64,000 bases of DNA from Rhexocercosporidium sp. MPI-PUGE-AT-0058 (GCA_020746875.1 JAGTJL010000001.1:3410001-3474000), one strand, 5' to 3'. Counted from the first letter of the stretch, positions 44,469-58,800 are shown. Numbers and translations: made by a program. The notes: generated from the letters alone by a model not told the origin.

Positions 44469-46068
44469 CTTGCCACACATGCCGAAAACGCCGCGTCAAA
44501 TGCGACCTCACCGAGCCCGTCTGCCAGCGATGCACCAAAGCGAAGATACAATGTGACGGGTACGTGGAAAAGGGGGGACTGAAGTTCGTGGACGAGAAGG
44601 AGAAAGCCGAGAAGCGGGTTCAGATCAAGAGGGAGGCATATTTGCAAGCTATACATGCAGAGGATGAGAAAGTCAAGGCACAAAAGGAAATAAAAGAAAC
44701 CCAAAGTTCGAAGACGCACAGCGCAGAGCAGTCTCCGAAGCCCACCTATGCCGTTGTGGCATCTCCAAAGTCGAAATCGAGGGGCAACAATACACAATCA
44801 ACCTTTGGGAGAGAACTTTCTTTGGTGGGGTTTCAGGACAATGTCCATATGTCCTTCCTTATATCCAAGTTCTTGGTGGGAGCTAGAATGTTCACGCCGT
44901 GGATGTTGACAGGCTGCAAGTGGACTGAGAACTGCACGACGACCCAAACGATGAAAGCTCTTAGTGGTCTATACTTCGGTCGAATAAATCGTCGCAAGAA
45001 GAGTCTGGATTACGGGTTTCAGTGTTACAGCAAAGCACTCCGCTTGCTCAGTACAGATCTTGTATCAAAGAAAGCTTGGGAATTGCCTTCCTTAACCAAT
45101 GCGCTCTCTTTGACTGTTTTTGAGGTATGCTATATGATACGTGCGCGTGTAAAATACTGACATCGCTAAAGACGATGGCATCACCAACCGGAATGGGCTT
45201 TCTTCAACATGAAGGCGGTGTGGCGAGACTCGTTCAGAGCTCCAACCCGGAACGGTTCCAGTCCATACCTGAGCTAGCTGTATTTGACACAGCCAGATTA
45301 GCAATCGTGTTCGGTTGTGCAGACCTACGAATCAGATGTTTCCTGGAGGAACCCAGGTGGAAGACAATCCCATGGCTGAAGCATCCAGAAACCAAAGATC
45401 TAATATCGCTCATTTACGACAGATTCTGCGATTTCCCCGGAATACTGGCAGACCTGGAAGCTTTCCGAACTGGCCAGTTGCGAGACCCTGTTGAGGTCAC
45501 CGCATTGTATCAGGCAGTCTGTGACCAGCTCCGCAGACTCTACGAGTGGCGAGCACAATGGGAATTTGAAAACGCACAGTGTTGCTCGACTAAGTCCTCA
45601 CAAGATCCTGAATCACCTTTCCCACATGCGTTTCACTTTAAAAACCTCCTACAAGCCGCTGGACTAGCACACTATAACACTGTGCTCCTTGTCCTTCTCC
45701 GAGCAGGTCGAATGCTCAAAGGACCCGACTTCTCCTTCACCACTTCCTCAGACTCCATTCCCGTCACCCGAACAAACCCAAACCTTCTACTCCCCCAAGA
45801 TCCCAAAACACTACACGGAGTAGCAAGCGAGATCTTGCGGTCGGTCGAGTACAGTATATCGGAACCGCATGTGAGTGGTGGATGTTTCCGGCTTTTGTTC
45901 TCTTTGAGAGCCGCGCTTGAGGTGTACAGGCCAGGCTGCCCGGAGAGAGATTATCTGATGAAGACATTTTCGGATATTGCGGACAAGGGAGGCTTCGAGA
46001 TGAGTCGAGGCTTAACATCTGCTGGGATTTGTGGGAGGATGATTGAGGATGAGCATCTCATTATCTGA
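44469..46068 (+). CDS. Zn2Cys6 fungal-type transcription factor (5' end not resolved)
   Basis: An exon begins after a CTAAC branch and CAAG acceptor at 44468 and encodes a perfect C-X2-C-X6-C-X6-C-X2-C-X6-C zinc cluster ('CHTCRKRRVKC' plus 'CQRCTKAKIQC'). A Lys/Glu-rich linker follows. A 47-bp intron (45125-45171, GTATGC...AAAG) joins it to the last exon, 45172-46068, which ends with TGA. The last part is the helical regulatory region seen in many fungal regulators ('SLTVFETMAS', 'LARLVQ'-like start, 'LAIVFGCADLRIRCFL'). At least 517 codons are present. The start codon must be in an upstream exon because an in-frame TAA lies just 5' of the acceptor. It binds DNA in the nucleus; the target is unknown. 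Confidence 0.85.
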
Positions 46069-49000
46069 AAGCTGTTTTATGGTCATAGACCAGATATCAT
46101 TCAGTGTTGCGTCACCCAAAAGAACAGACCTACAAGGCTATCTAGAACCAGTGGTTTCCTGGGTTGCGGACAAAAATGAACACTGGATAGATCGAAATGG
46201 AGACCCGGCTGAACCGTGAGCGGGGTATGTACAATCAGCAAACTTTGGCATGCTAGACCTGAGACTTGAGCGGGTGAGCAGACGTTGTATCCTCAATGCT
46301 ACCCGCGAAAAGCCCTACTTCCATTTGGGACAATGTACAGTACATCTTCTTCCAAAGGTGTATCACTCCTGCCTACCGCCTCCCATTCATCATCCGGAAC
46401 GCACTTGGAGCCCTTTCTGGAGTGACGTTGGCGGTGGACGACTCGGGATAGACCCACGCTCAGAATCTCCTCGCTCTTCTAGGTGAGGGCATACTGGCCT
46501 AGTCGCGTGGTTGACTCTTGAGGAATGGGACCTGCAATCACCACAAGCCTTCCTACGGAATCCAATATCACAGAAGGCATGGGAAGTCATCCACTCTGGT
46601 TTTCCGCTTCTCGTATGTGTACATTTATCAGTATGATGTTTCCTAAGAGAACGCGATACTGGGACATCTGAAAGGTGAAGGAAGCCAAGTCAAGAGTTGA
46701 AGGCTCGCCAGGCATAGATATAGAACAATGTATATTCCCACTCTACACATCTGTATGTATCTTTTATCTGCTACGACTCCTGATCACCCCCTCGATCTCT
46801 GTTTGCCGGACCGTTCCTGCGTCTGCCTGTTTGTGTGGTGTTGACCGAAGTTTTGTTCATTCCTGCTTCCTATTTTCTTTTATTCTTTTGCTCCTAGAAG
46901 CACCCGTCCTCCACTCCTCTCATTGAAGTTCCACACATATCAATATGCCAGTGCCTCCAAGGTGCCACCGAGATAGGTAGTCGGGTCTGTACTTTATAGA
47001 CTGGACAGGATTGAAGTGAAGCTAGCTTCCTCACTCATGGGCAAATCGGTGCAAACACACAAGACGAAAGATAAACGAGCGACGAGTGTTCTCGATTGTC
47101 GTCTTCGGGGAAGCACACAACTGGTAGTGGCGCTTGATAGACTCTGGCATGTGTAGCTGTGATTTATGGAGAGGAGACTTGACCCACTGAGCTCTTCTGC
47201 TGTGCTTTGTTTTGATTCATTTCTCCAGCATTCGCGTGCAAGTTACGGCGTGGCAGCCGTCAGTGAGTCCGCAATTGCTTTGTTTTGTTTTATACAGATG
47301 CCGTGTTCCAGAAAGCAGTATTGCCAGCTATGAGGTAAGTACGTCACTATGGATGGTACAGTGTAGCCGGTATGGCGCTGTTGATGGGTTTGGGGCTTTC
47401 GTAGACGGGGATGTTGTTCGTAAGACCAGATTCACTCCTCAGAGCAGAGAGTCATGCTTTGGTACTGTGCTTGCTTGTCTGATGGATACGGTATGATATA
47501 GGAAGAAGTACAAAAGGACTACACAGCGACGGGAGTCAATTCCACGAACTGGAATTGGAACTGGCATGATTTTGACATGGTGGAGCACAGTCGACGACGA
47601 CACTTCAAGCCGCTGGGTAACAAGCGGGAGCCTCTCAATTGCAGAGGCTGCTCGAACACCTAGTGGAACAGGTACAGAGGCGATGACCACCGTACCGCAA
47701 ACAGCCCATTGACATCAAGATCTTCATCAGTATCTACGACATCTCCAGAGCCGACAATCACAACAAAGCTCCCCAGCCCTGACCGCTTCCTCGCCTAAAC
47801 AACACACTGACCTGATCACCCTCCGGCCTCACATCAAGTCTCAGAACACCCGACACAAAGGCAGGAAACGCAACGGTGAGCGATGAGACATGTTTCCTCC
47901 CTTCCGTGTCCCTGCGATCCCCATCGCTCTTGGTCCTTCTATCCTTAGTCCTCGCTCCTCTCCTCGCCGGGCTAAAACCAAACTCAACCCATCCCAACCC
48001 ACCCAACCGGAACCCTCACCGACCACGCCCACGTCCAAAGATCAACCGATTTAAGGCAGCGCAGCCGGCTCAGCTTCGCCCAGAGAGGTCTGAGCGAGGC
48101 GGTCGAGATTTTGCGTCCCGGTTGCGTTTGCTGAGCCTTGAGGTGCGTTGGAAATAGCCCGGTCTGGACATTAATGGTTGGCTATCAGATCTGCGCGCTG
48201 CAGGGCTGTACTGTACTGTAAGCTGAAAATATCTTTCCAGCAGGACAGAGCTGGACTGGGACTGGGCGGTGGACCCGGGGAGAAATAGATCAATCCGGAG
48301 GGCGTGCAGAGATGATCTTCGGGCGTTCAAGGTGCAGGGTGTTTTCTTGATTGGGGATGAAGAGTGTGCCTTGGACAAAGCAGGCAGGCTGTATGAGGGC
48401 GGACTTAGCAGGATGGGAAAGGCCAAGGCTATAGATGTCATGGTTTGGATGTGGATCTGGATGGTGCGTTTACTGTACGTGTCAATGATTTACTGACTGA
48501 ATGTACCGGTACTCGGTACTAGGGGAACGTAAGGCTACGATACGGTTTGAACCTTCCATGTTTTCACCGACTACATGGGAAGAGCTACGATCGACAGCAC
48601 CTGTGTGTTGTACTTTGATACCATCTCCACTACTACGCCTTGTCATTGCCTGTCTCCTGTCACAGGACAAGCACCGACATGTGGAGAAATGCACGATGCG
48701 TTCCCACTCCGTCCCCATGCCACAGATCACCAACTAACAAAGCATAATCAAACGACCAGCATCAAGGTTCAAAGTCCATCAATCAAAGTTCGCGCAAATA
48801 GAAATCAACGAGGCGAGAAACAACAAAGCCGAGCCGGGGTTGGACTTTCCCCCCTTTTGCCATACATACCCTGCAGGTGAAGACGTAGAGAGGTGGGAAT
48901 AGAATATGGGCTTCTCCATCTTTCCCGTGCTGTTGGTTATCCTGGACAGTGGATAGGTGAGTGGAGATGCTTCAGTACAGCAAAGTCCAAGCACAGGAGG

Positions 49001-52000
49001 AGAGGTTTGGAGTGGAGAAGGAGGAGAAAAGTTGCGGTTAAGTATAGCCGAACAGATCAACCGAGAGCGACCAATGAAAACAGCAAACCATCAATCCAAA
49101 ACGAGCTCAATAATCACCAGGAAAAATGCGCTTCTACTGTGAAGATCCTTAGAATCCGATGAAATTGAATTTTTCATTTTGAACTTGCTTTTGCTCCTTG
49201 GTCTTTGGTCTTTGGCTTTTCGCAGGCTGGTTGGCTGGCTCTCAGACGTCGAATCGATACTCTTCGGAGAATATATAAAACGCTAAACCAAACGAGAGGG
49301 GAGTAAAAGAGGGTCTGCCAACTCCGAGTCCCTGAAGAGGAAGGGGATTATCGGGTGTTTGATGAAGAGGCGTTTATGCGCTGTGCGTTTGACTTCTGGA
49401 TTGGGAGTTGGTAATGCAGCGGTCGTTGGGTTGGGGATATTGAATGTTTGGACTTGGCTTGGCGTGTGATGAAAAGTGGATGAGATGCAATTTGAGGCGA
49501 GGGGTTGGGTTAGTTTAGAAAGAAGTGTATTTAGAGGTATTTGGAGTCTTTCGTGCAAGAGAAAAGGGTTAGGTCAGGTCTGAGGTTGTTGAAGTGAGGA
49601 GGGAGGAAGATGGTTCATCACGAGTCTTGGCAGCGAGATGTTTAGTGTTTCTACTATCTTAGAAGAAACAAAGTTAATGCTGATTGATCACCAAGATAGC
49701 AAGGGGGTTCGAAATGTCTTGATAGGAAACAATGGGCGTCTTTGCCCGCATTTCCAGCGAAGTGGTACCGATACGAGACCGTCCGCATGTCAATCAGTCA
49801 GTGAGGAATGTTTCTAGGCCCACGTATTCACACCTTGCCCTCGTTGTACAAGGATACGAGACGGTTTCATACACCCCTGAAGTATACGATAATAGTTGTT
49901 TCCTGACAGGAAAGATGCCATGATGAGGAGAAGGAGAAAGTAAGGGCTTGGATGATATCACGGGATGTTCACGTGACGTCAACTAAAAATATTGATTGGC
50001 AGGTTAGAGACAGCGAATGCATAAAGAACCAAGGATGAGAATGCAAGAGAGGCGCAAATACGAAGTCTGAGATGTGGAGAATAGGGTAGCGCCATGTACA
50101 TGGTAATGAAGAGCAAATAACACAATAGCGAAACGTGCCTACCAGAGTGACATCTCCCTCACCTCATCCACTGACGTAGGAGTGCGGACCCCTTCCCAAT
50201 CCTCAAGATCAAGCGAAAGAAAGAAAGCCAAAGTCCAAGCCAGCAACGGCAGACATGAAGCTATCGATCGAACCTTACCCAGCTGAAAACAAAAACGACA
50301 TCCACATCTCAACATCAATAAATGCCACATCCACCAATCCCTCAAGCCACAGAGGGCCGGCCCCTAACAAAGCACACTCGGAAGCAGCAAACAAAAGTGC
50401 AATATCAATCCTGATTTAGCCCAGCCTGGCCCAGCACCTCAAGTCTGGAGACGAGCGATCATGATCATGTACTCGGTACTTGGGACCAATGGGGTGGGAA
50501 TGGCTTGCGGGCTGGCTTGCCTGCCATTGCAGGGTCGTATTGGTATCGGCAGGGGTTGCTGGGTGGTTGGTCGAACCTCACGGCACTTCAATTTTTTTGA
50601 TCGAAGGACGGGGAAAACCCAGGATGCATATCAAGACAAGTGAATCAATCCTTCTTGCTGGAATGGAGAAAAGGGAGACTGCGAGAAAGGGATAGATTTT
50701 TTTCTTCAATTGAATCACTTCAATAGTCCATTGGTCTGTCTCTTATCTTGTCCTTGAAAAGACGAAAGGAGAGAAGAGAGGTGTAGTCGAGCCTGCAGTC
50801 GCTAATCGTTGGAGGCTCGTCGTTTGTGAGTTCTGATACATGCCACGCAGTTACCACCCCGTTAGCTCTCACATATAACGAAAACAGAGCTACTCGTTTC
50901 CAAGGAGTGGACGTGGCGTTTGAAAGGGAAGGAAAATAATGTTCGATATCGTGTCCGTTAGGATGTGGATGTAAAACAAAAACTTAATCGTCTGTTCCAA
51001 CGAGGTGGAAACGTGGTTAGGACACCGGAGAATACTTTGGATGGTACGATGAATCAATTGACGGCGGAGCTTTGGTGTATTCGTAACGAGGGAGACGGAT
51101 TGGTACAGAGAGTAGTTGGTATACGAGAAAATCCCGCCTGGCATGTCTCTCTTCTCCTCTCCGCGATAGAATCATGCCACGTATGTAGTCAAGCTTTCCC
51201 TCTCCCATCTTGTAGATTTCGGGGCCCTCACTCCACCTCAGTTCTGTTCTGTTCACCGCTGTAAGCCATCCGTATATGTCTATGTGGCAATGCGCAGGAA
51301 CGAAATATAAGACAGCGTGAATTTCTTGGCACAGGCCAACTGTTCATTGCTTGTGAAGTGAGGCAGCCCAGCTTACTTGACTGACGAACGGTCCACGGGT
51401 TCTTGCTCGAGAGACATCTAGTCTGTAGGCACGCAACTATACAGACAGACATATGTAGTTATCCGGTTCGCTTCTCGCTTGACGAGACATGGTCGAGAAG
51501 GGTGGAGGCAAGGGATTTGGTAAGTTATGCTTGCACCATGTGTTGATCATGTTTCTCTGGCAGATGAAGTTTTGTTTGAGATGACATGCAGGAAGAGAGG
51601 GAGGGAGAGGGGGGGGGGGAATTCAGAGACCCCCATACTGAGGTTCACCGGCTCGTTCCTGGGGCTCGGCTAGATGTGTGCAGATCAAGGGATGGTTGGG
51701 ATGTGAGATGATGGTTCAGATCATTCTCGGCAATCGAACGAAAGTGACATAGCTCAGTGGACCAAGTAGCGAACGAACGAGCAAACAGAAAATCAAAAAA
51801 GCAAGACGAGCTCGTGGATGGGAATGAAAAAAAAGAAACAGTATGAAACAGATGCGATGATATCTCCGAAAAAAAAGATGCCACTGTCCCTGGCTTGATT
51901 GAAGCGAGTGGCAATGCAATGGGGAATTTCCTCTGTGGATTGAAACGCCCCCAAACACGAAACGAACGCACAACGAGAGGACGAAACCGAAGAAAGAAGC

Positions 52001-53790
52001 AAAAAAGTGAACTCGGAATGTGCCGAAATGCTAGTGGACGGCTGTCGGCCGTAGGTATCAGTTCCTGCAGGTAGCCTTCCTGCTGAAGCAACCAGGAGCG
52101 CATGATACGGAGATTGCCTTATTGGCTTTTGTCGAGGAGTGGACCTGAGAATACTTTCTTGATGACAGCCCTTTGGACAAGCAAGATATTTCTAGGAATG
52201 ATGAAAGAGAGAAGTCTCAAGCGCACAAAGGGATGCGGCGACGATTAAGTGTCAGACATTTAGGCCAGTTGGCAACGGGCTGATGTCTCTCCTGTCGGTG
52301 TTGTTGTGTCCTGTACCTGAGTTAGTGCGTAGCGTAGCGTAGGTGCTGTGCGGAAACGGCGACAGCCGCCTGGAATTCAAAGGGTACAGTAGCATTGTGG
52401 ATCTCAGACAGACGATCATAACTTTATCTACTATCCTCGTGACCATGTAGCCATGCCCGCCCGCCTCACTTTAACCCAACCTTATCTGACCTTGCCTAGC
52501 AGCAGAAAATTGCAGATCTACAATACTAGGATAGACGTGTGTACTCGACGCTTGATGCATTCGCGGACGAACGATGCCATGGTCGGCGAAAGAAGTAAGG
52601 GACCTTGCATAGTATGACGGAGGTCCGTAGGACGATGGTGTTCCCTCCGTACAAGATACAAGCCGCCCGTGCCGTTGTACTGTATCGACCGTACTGTACT
52701 CCGGTCCGCACTCAAAACGGCATGGGGATGTTCCAGGGGACTGCTGTTCCTGTACACAATCCCGAGCGCCTTGTGTTCGGAATTCGTGATCTGAGTCTGA
52801 CTCTGATGTGAAGCTCCCGTGAAAATCATAACGGCCTCTTCCCTGGCTATAAGATAAACCGGATACCGATAAACCGACAGACAACCTCAATCAAACTCAA
52901 GATTCCAGGGATCCTTTTCGGGCTTCATCAACCCTGCCTGCCGATCCGTTCCTCCCCAAGACCGCTCGACCCATCCAAATTCCATTTTGCAAGCTTGCAA
53001 GCCACACATACCTGACAGATTTCGTTTCGATTCTAGGGACATGATTGGCGTCCAGTGCAGTTCGCTTCCTAATAAGGTTTTCTTCGCTGGCTCGACTTGC
53101 CTGGCATTGTGAATTGGCAGCTGATGAGAATATCGTATCGTGATGGCCCGAGGCGTTCGGAGGCGTGGATCCTTCCTCTCTCTGTACTTCTCATGTCTGT
53201 GCTCCATCGAGGGGGGTACCTCCGCACGAGGAGAGACAAGGAGAAAAGGTAAATCAAGTCGCAAGGTTTACCTAAACTAGCCACGGCTTCGAAGTCAGAA
53301 CATGAAAATGGCTGATGAGCAAAATATAAGTAAAAAAAGCAAAGAAAAGACCCCCTCTCGCACCCCCGTACCTACCTGACTAGCTAGATGATGCCTACCT
53401 GCCACAGTATGGATGAGGTGGCGAACGTTTGGAGGGGGATAACCGCCTAGCACCAGCTACTCCGGACCGTACCCATAGCTTCCCCTGGGTAGCTAGCTGG
53501 TAGCTAAAGTAGTACGGAATATACTTTTTCCCTGAGAGCTAGAGAGCCGAAAAAGCAAATAAAAACAATTCCAATCGTCATCCTCTTCCCAGCCAATGGA
53601 ATCCACGCGCGCAAGGGAGCCCGTTCGGATGAGTCCCCTGCCCAAACTCGCTCCCCAATTTCTACAGTAAGGGTCGAACTTTAAAAATAATAGGAAACAG
53701 TGAAAATGGACAAAGTTTCCGTGCCTGCATGAGTAGTATGGTACTGTGCTGTACGGTTGATCTTCGTGATCTGCGAAGGTACTGTTGGTG

Positions 53791-53818
53791 GCTTGCCTTG
53801 TCTTGCCTTGCCTTGCCG
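53791..53818. repeat. microsatellite, CTTGC pentamer
   Basis: About five units of TTGCC/CTTGT. Confidence 0.8.
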
Positions 53819-56469
53819 TGTCCTGAACTAGCTTGTACTGTAAGAGTAGCTAGTTGTCTCCCCGTACCTCTCTCGAGGTGATGGTGAAAGGCTTGAATCC
53901 TGCAGCTGTGCAGTAGGTTTGGTTAGATTATGCATACCGTATTATGTCTTTTTCAGCTGACAGGTGCTAGGACTTGGGGGCTGCCTTTTAGGGGGGGTGC
54001 TTGCTCGCTTCTGTGGCCAATCAAATCTCTGGGCAGGATCGAGTAGCGTGTGTGATACTTGGTAAGTAGCGGGATGGGGTTGGGATAGGGGTGACCAAAC
54101 GTGCGGGCTCAGCCACAACCACGCATAACCTGATTTTAGGTTCGAATTTATCGATTCGTTCTTTCTTAGGTTGCGGTGCAATTGGTGAGCCGTTGAGTTT
54201 TGGTGTTGGCGGGAGGCGAGATGTACCTATGTACCGTACAGTACTGTACAGTGCTGTAATCCGTCGAGACAAAATATAGGTACGTACTTGCAGACACGAG
54301 AGCGGGTGACGTCGTTGTGCGTTGAGCTGGAGATATCGTGGTGCGAGGTGTCTATTTATGAGAATTTGTACATATGGCTTTCTCAGATGGAGATGCAATG
54401 AAGCAGAAAAGATGGATGATAGGAGAAGAGACGAGTGGCGATTTCCGTTGTTCTTGTTGTTCTCAGCTGATATGCAGTTGCCCTCTGTTCCTGTAGAGGT
54501 GCACGAAAGAACGCACATACGAGAAAGATGAGAAGATGCGAGACGAGGAAGGAGGGTTGCACAATACCAATCACTCAATTCAAAGGAGGCAGAATGGCAG
54601 GGAAATAGGGGATTGCCATTCAACAATTGATTAGGAAAGCACTGCAGGTGGACAAATACCGTACTGTATCGGGACAAGCAACGGCCGCGTCGTTTATCGG
54701 CAACGGCTCGATTACGCGCTTCTCCGGGCCCTTTGCTTTTACCCTCTCTCTATGTGTGGTTGAACGAGTGAGTGAGTGAGGTGAGGTATTTTACGAACAA
54801 AAACTCCGTGTGGCGTTGCGTTTTGGTCCCTTATTTCTCAGACGTGCATGGGGTGTGGTGGTACGGCAGACACTGGCTGATCTTGACGATGAAGCCCTAC
54901 TGTTGGTGAATAGGTTGAGTAGAGGAGAGGAAAAGCACAGGACGCAACAGCGGTGAAGGTACAGTGATGAAAATCCGGCACGAAACGATTGATTGATTGA
55001 AGATCACGACAGTAGAGAGCTTAGGGAATTTTTCTTTCTTTCCTTTTTTCTTCTTGTTGTTCTCGAATTGAAAAGTTAGCTTCCTTCTGTTATAGTGGGT
55101 CTTCTCTTTCGTGCAGCACACACTCTACCTACCCTACAATAATGTACAGATTGTGCAGCTTCGATACTACGCTGCAATTCAATTCAATTCAATACAATAC
55201 TACCTAACCCAAAACAAGAAAACATCAAATAATCACGATATGCAACATAAAGGAGAAGATCTCCATACCAAACACCTTCCTACTTTCAGGTCTTCAAAAT
55301 TTGGCCCTCGGGCTCCTCTCCCGAACTCCCTTGTCATGGTCGATACTAGTGGCTGTCGAGACAGGAGAGGACATCTGAGATCCTTACCCCTGTAATATGC
55401 ATCCTTGTCCCTGTCCTTGTCAGCTGTGTTGGATTCTCGACCTGACACACCCGCCCGCCGACCACATCCAGGTGTCGATCTTTTATTTCTTGAGCAGGGA
55501 GGGGGAAGGGAGGGGTGGGGGAGAGGAAGAAAGTGTAAATGGTGATTGGCTGGGGGAGGGGACGGGGTGCGGATGGTGGTGCGGCTTCAGCCTTCTCTTA
55601 GGTTGGATTGATGTCGATGATCTGATAACGAGGAGGTTTGTTTAGAGTACTTTCGTACAGTACAGTAGGAGAGGGTGAAGATCTTATCCTTTCTTTATCC
55701 CCTCTTTCCTCTCCCTGTTCAATACTGAAATGAAAATCTATTGCCCATTTGTTCATTCTGATTTGGGAAGAATAACCAATATTGATCATCTAGCTGGGTC
55801 TGGCTGATATTGCAGTCGTCTTCTTTGGGTAATAGATAGATCAGTAGGTCGATCAATAGATGGTTAATTAGGCGGTAAAGGTCGTCGGTCAGTCGGTCGG
55901 GTTGGGTCGGCTGGGCTAGGGGTAGGGTTAAGCGAATGAATCTATTGGAGATGGAGATGGAGATGCACGGCTAGGGCTTGGTTTTTACTTTTTCTTTCGA
56001 CAAGATCACTGATGGGAAAAGGAGGAAAGAGGAGTGCAGATGGATTTTCTCTGGTAAGTCCTTTCTGTGGATGAGTTTTCAAGTGGAAATGTTAATTCGG
56101 TACCGACCGCGATCCCGAAGTCAAGAAAGTTCGGTCGGCAGGGTAGGGGAGGGAAAGTGGTACAGTACAGTACAGGTTGGTCAGGCCGTTTGAGGTTCGT
56201 TTGGTTCAACTGTATCGGAATGTTTTAGCTCGGGGGTTACTTGTGACTTGACTCGTATTGCGCAAGCAAGCTGACATTCCCTGAGAACGATGTGGCAGGG
56301 CTGATTGTGATTCCCCCACAGCGAAGCCGTTTACAAATTGCCTGCTTGTAACAGGACTCGTTTATATGGTGGTTGTTTTCTAGGAACACGATTCGACGGA
56401 TAGTTCCGACGATGAGGTAGGTAAATGCTGTGAGGGAATGGGTCAGAGGATCATATGTGTAAATGACCT

Positions 56470-56493
56470 GAGATGAGATGAGATGAGATGAGG
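56470..56493. repeat. microsatellite, GAGAT pentamer
   Basis: Nearly five units of GAGAT. Confidence 0.85.
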
Positions 56494-56755
56494 TAAAATG
56501 AAGATGCGATGAGAGTGCGATAGGTTGGTCGAGCATGGACCCTCTCCTCCCCGACCGCAGATTGCTGGAATTAAATCGGGTACGGTGCATGCGGAAGTGG
56601 GTGCAAATATTGAATTAGATCACTGAACAATATCAGATTGGATCAGATCAAGTCATCTGCGGTGGCTTCCTGGATCTGGTAGATCGCTGCCATCTACACG
56701 TTGCAGGTCGAATTGGGTTTGTCGATGGGAGCCGATCATCCTTGTCGTTCTCAAA

Positions 56756-56775
56756 GATCAGATCAGATCAGATCC
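56756..56775. repeat. microsatellite, GATCA pentamer
   Basis: About four units, with two further GATCA units upstream near 56640-56655. Confidence 0.8.
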
Positions 56776-57550
56776 AAGATTCACCGCTGCTACTGTAGAG
56801 TAGGAATGCCAGGAACGCCCAGTCTTGTCTGTCTCTCAGCGAGTGCCGAGAACGATCTGCTCAGTGTGCCGGTGGGTGTGACAGCAACGCTGTCCTGGTT
56901 CATAGGGATTCGGAGGACAGGAATGGTTGGTTCCCCATGCGCATGCCTGCATCATCACAGAGATGACCTGTATCGCATCGCGCATCGTATCGTATCGCCG
57001 CTGCAGTCAGTCAGTGAGTGACGTTGGACGTGACATGGTCGCCGGATAGGATTTCCGAGAACATGGATGAGCGGTGATGGGCCGTAGCTGCATACGCTGG
57101 GCTGGACACTGGCTCTCTCGTTTGGTGTGTTTACTTTTATTCTGTCTGGAGTGGAGCGGAGTGTAAGTTGTACAGCGAGAAGCAGCTGCAGAACAGCCAC
57201 CTCAAGAACACGAACCGTAGCTCCTCCGTACAATTAATGAATCACCGTAACATTAAATTGGCTGTTATGATTGACGATTTGCATTGCATGCATGCATGCA
57301 GCAGGCTGCAGCTGGCCTGCAGGCCCTATGCATGTCAATCGTCAGTGGAGGCCGGAAAGGGACTGGCGAGTGTTCGAATCGGGACCGCTGGTAATTGCCA
57401 GGCAAAATTAAGGCTATGCGCAGGTGTCCATCGCGCGGCAGAGTTTCGCCACGGCGGGCTTGAAGGGCTGCGGGATTGGGCATGGCTTGGAATGAGGCTG
57501 GCTTGAGATGCTTGAGATGCTTGCTTGAGATGCTTGAGATGGGTGGAGCG

Positions 57551-57789
57551 TGGGGACTAGGGTAGGTGGCTTCAAATTAATTGGGACAGTAGGTAGGTAT
57601 GTAGGTAGGTATGTAGGTAGGTAGGTATGTAGGTAGGTAGGTATGTAGGTAGGTAGGTAGGCAGGTAGGTAGGTAGGTAGTTGGAGGGGACCAGGGTAAG
57701 TGAGTTCAAATAATTGGTACAGTAGATAGGTAGGTAGGTAGAGGGAGGGGATAGCTGGATAGCTGGATGGATGGATGGATGGATGGATG
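57551..57789. repeat. duplicated block with (GTAG)n and (GGAT)n arrays
   Basis: A unit of about 45 bp (GGGACTAGGG... ending GACAGTAGGTAGG) at 57553-57597 recurs with changes at 57688-57735. Each copy is followed by a GTAG tetramer array; the first is about 90 bp, the second about 20 bp. A GGAT array ends the block at 57765-57789. Confidence 0.85.
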
Positions 57790-58106
57790 AGTGGTGAACT
57801 GTTTGCAGGCACTCACTGGCAGGCATGTACTTTGCAGAAGCAGCCCGGACTATCTTTAGCTCTTTGGGCTTGCGCGCGATGCCCTTTCGGGGGTGCTGGC
57901 TGGGGCGGTGCACAGGGGTACCCACGCTAAAACTCCCGAAAAGCTACCTGGAGCTAGGGGGCGAGCCACGTCGAGCTAGGCCTGTCATGCCCTGTCATTT
58001 GCACCTACCTGGCTACCTGGCTCCCTGGCTACCTGGAGCTGCTGGAGCTTCCCCCCTCTATCCCTCTCTCCACTCTGCCCCCCTCTATCCCCCTCTCACT
58101 TCACAC

Positions 58107-58128
58107 ACCACCACCACCACCACCACCC
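58107..58128. repeat. microsatellite, ACC trimer
   Basis: Seven ACC units followed by a run of C. Confidence 0.88.
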
Positions 58129-58696
58129 CCCCCGGCTTGCTGCATGCACTGCACGCGCATAACCCTGGGAAAAATATTCCAATGGGGTTCGGGACGTCCT
58201 GTTTTTTTCTTCTTCTCTTTAACGTCCGGGCGAGCGAGAGCGAGGAAATGCTCACGCTCACGCACGTTCTTGCCCCTTTGCCTGCCACCCAGCCAGCCTG
58301 CCTGCCTGTCATGGGTTGGCCTGTTGCTTTGACTCGGGTCTGTTCTCGTCCTGGTCTTGTCTGGTCCTGTCGGCCTGGGTCTGCGCTGGTTTGGTAAAGG
58401 AGGCTTCGTGGCGGATTTCTCGCGATGTCATCGTTCTCGCTGTGTGGGTGAGTCGAAGTAAAAGTCCCGGATATCAAGCGTATTGTATTGTATTATATTG
58501 GATTGGATTGGATGGCCCTTCTGCAGCTGCTAGCACCACCTATCTATCTACTAGGCAGTTCCTAGTCCGGGCCCTGTCTACTGTACAGTACACTACAGTC
58601 CTGCTTGCGGTCAAGATACGTCTCGTACCGTACCGGACGGTACACGCCGTTGTGTACCAGACTGTACCAGACCAGCTACTGTACCTCTCCTCTCCT

Positions 58697-58727
58697 CCAT
58701 CCCTCATCCCTCATCCCTCATCCCTCC
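58697..58727. repeat. microsatellite, CATCCCT heptamer
   Basis: Four units of CATCCCT. Confidence 0.85.
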
Positions 58728-58800
58728 CCATACCTACCTGTCCCCTACCACCAAACCGACTGTGATCACCAGCAGATCGCAGGTGTGGCTTTCATCCCCC

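Larger units (their letters stand above)
46069..57550. other. left part of a 16-kb gene desert
   Basis: No frame here shows a family motif or a convincing exon chain; frames on both strands are short and compositionally biased. The region carries many microsatellites, a G11 run near 51609-51619 and repeated TACTGTAC / GTACAGTA motifs (48208, 52677, 52695, 54236, 55655 and 56162, among others). It separates the Zn2Cys6 gene from the medA homologue, both on the plus strand, so part of it may be regulatory or transcribed leader of medA. Confidence 0.55.

Noticed and set aside
54120..54160. GGTTCGAAT as a tRNA B-box
   Set aside because: No A-box at the right distance and no cloverleaf can be drawn around it.
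54021..54677. 218-codon frame on the minus strand in the desert
   Set aside because: Starts from a weak position, mixed low-complexity composition, no domain, no splice context. Probably chance.
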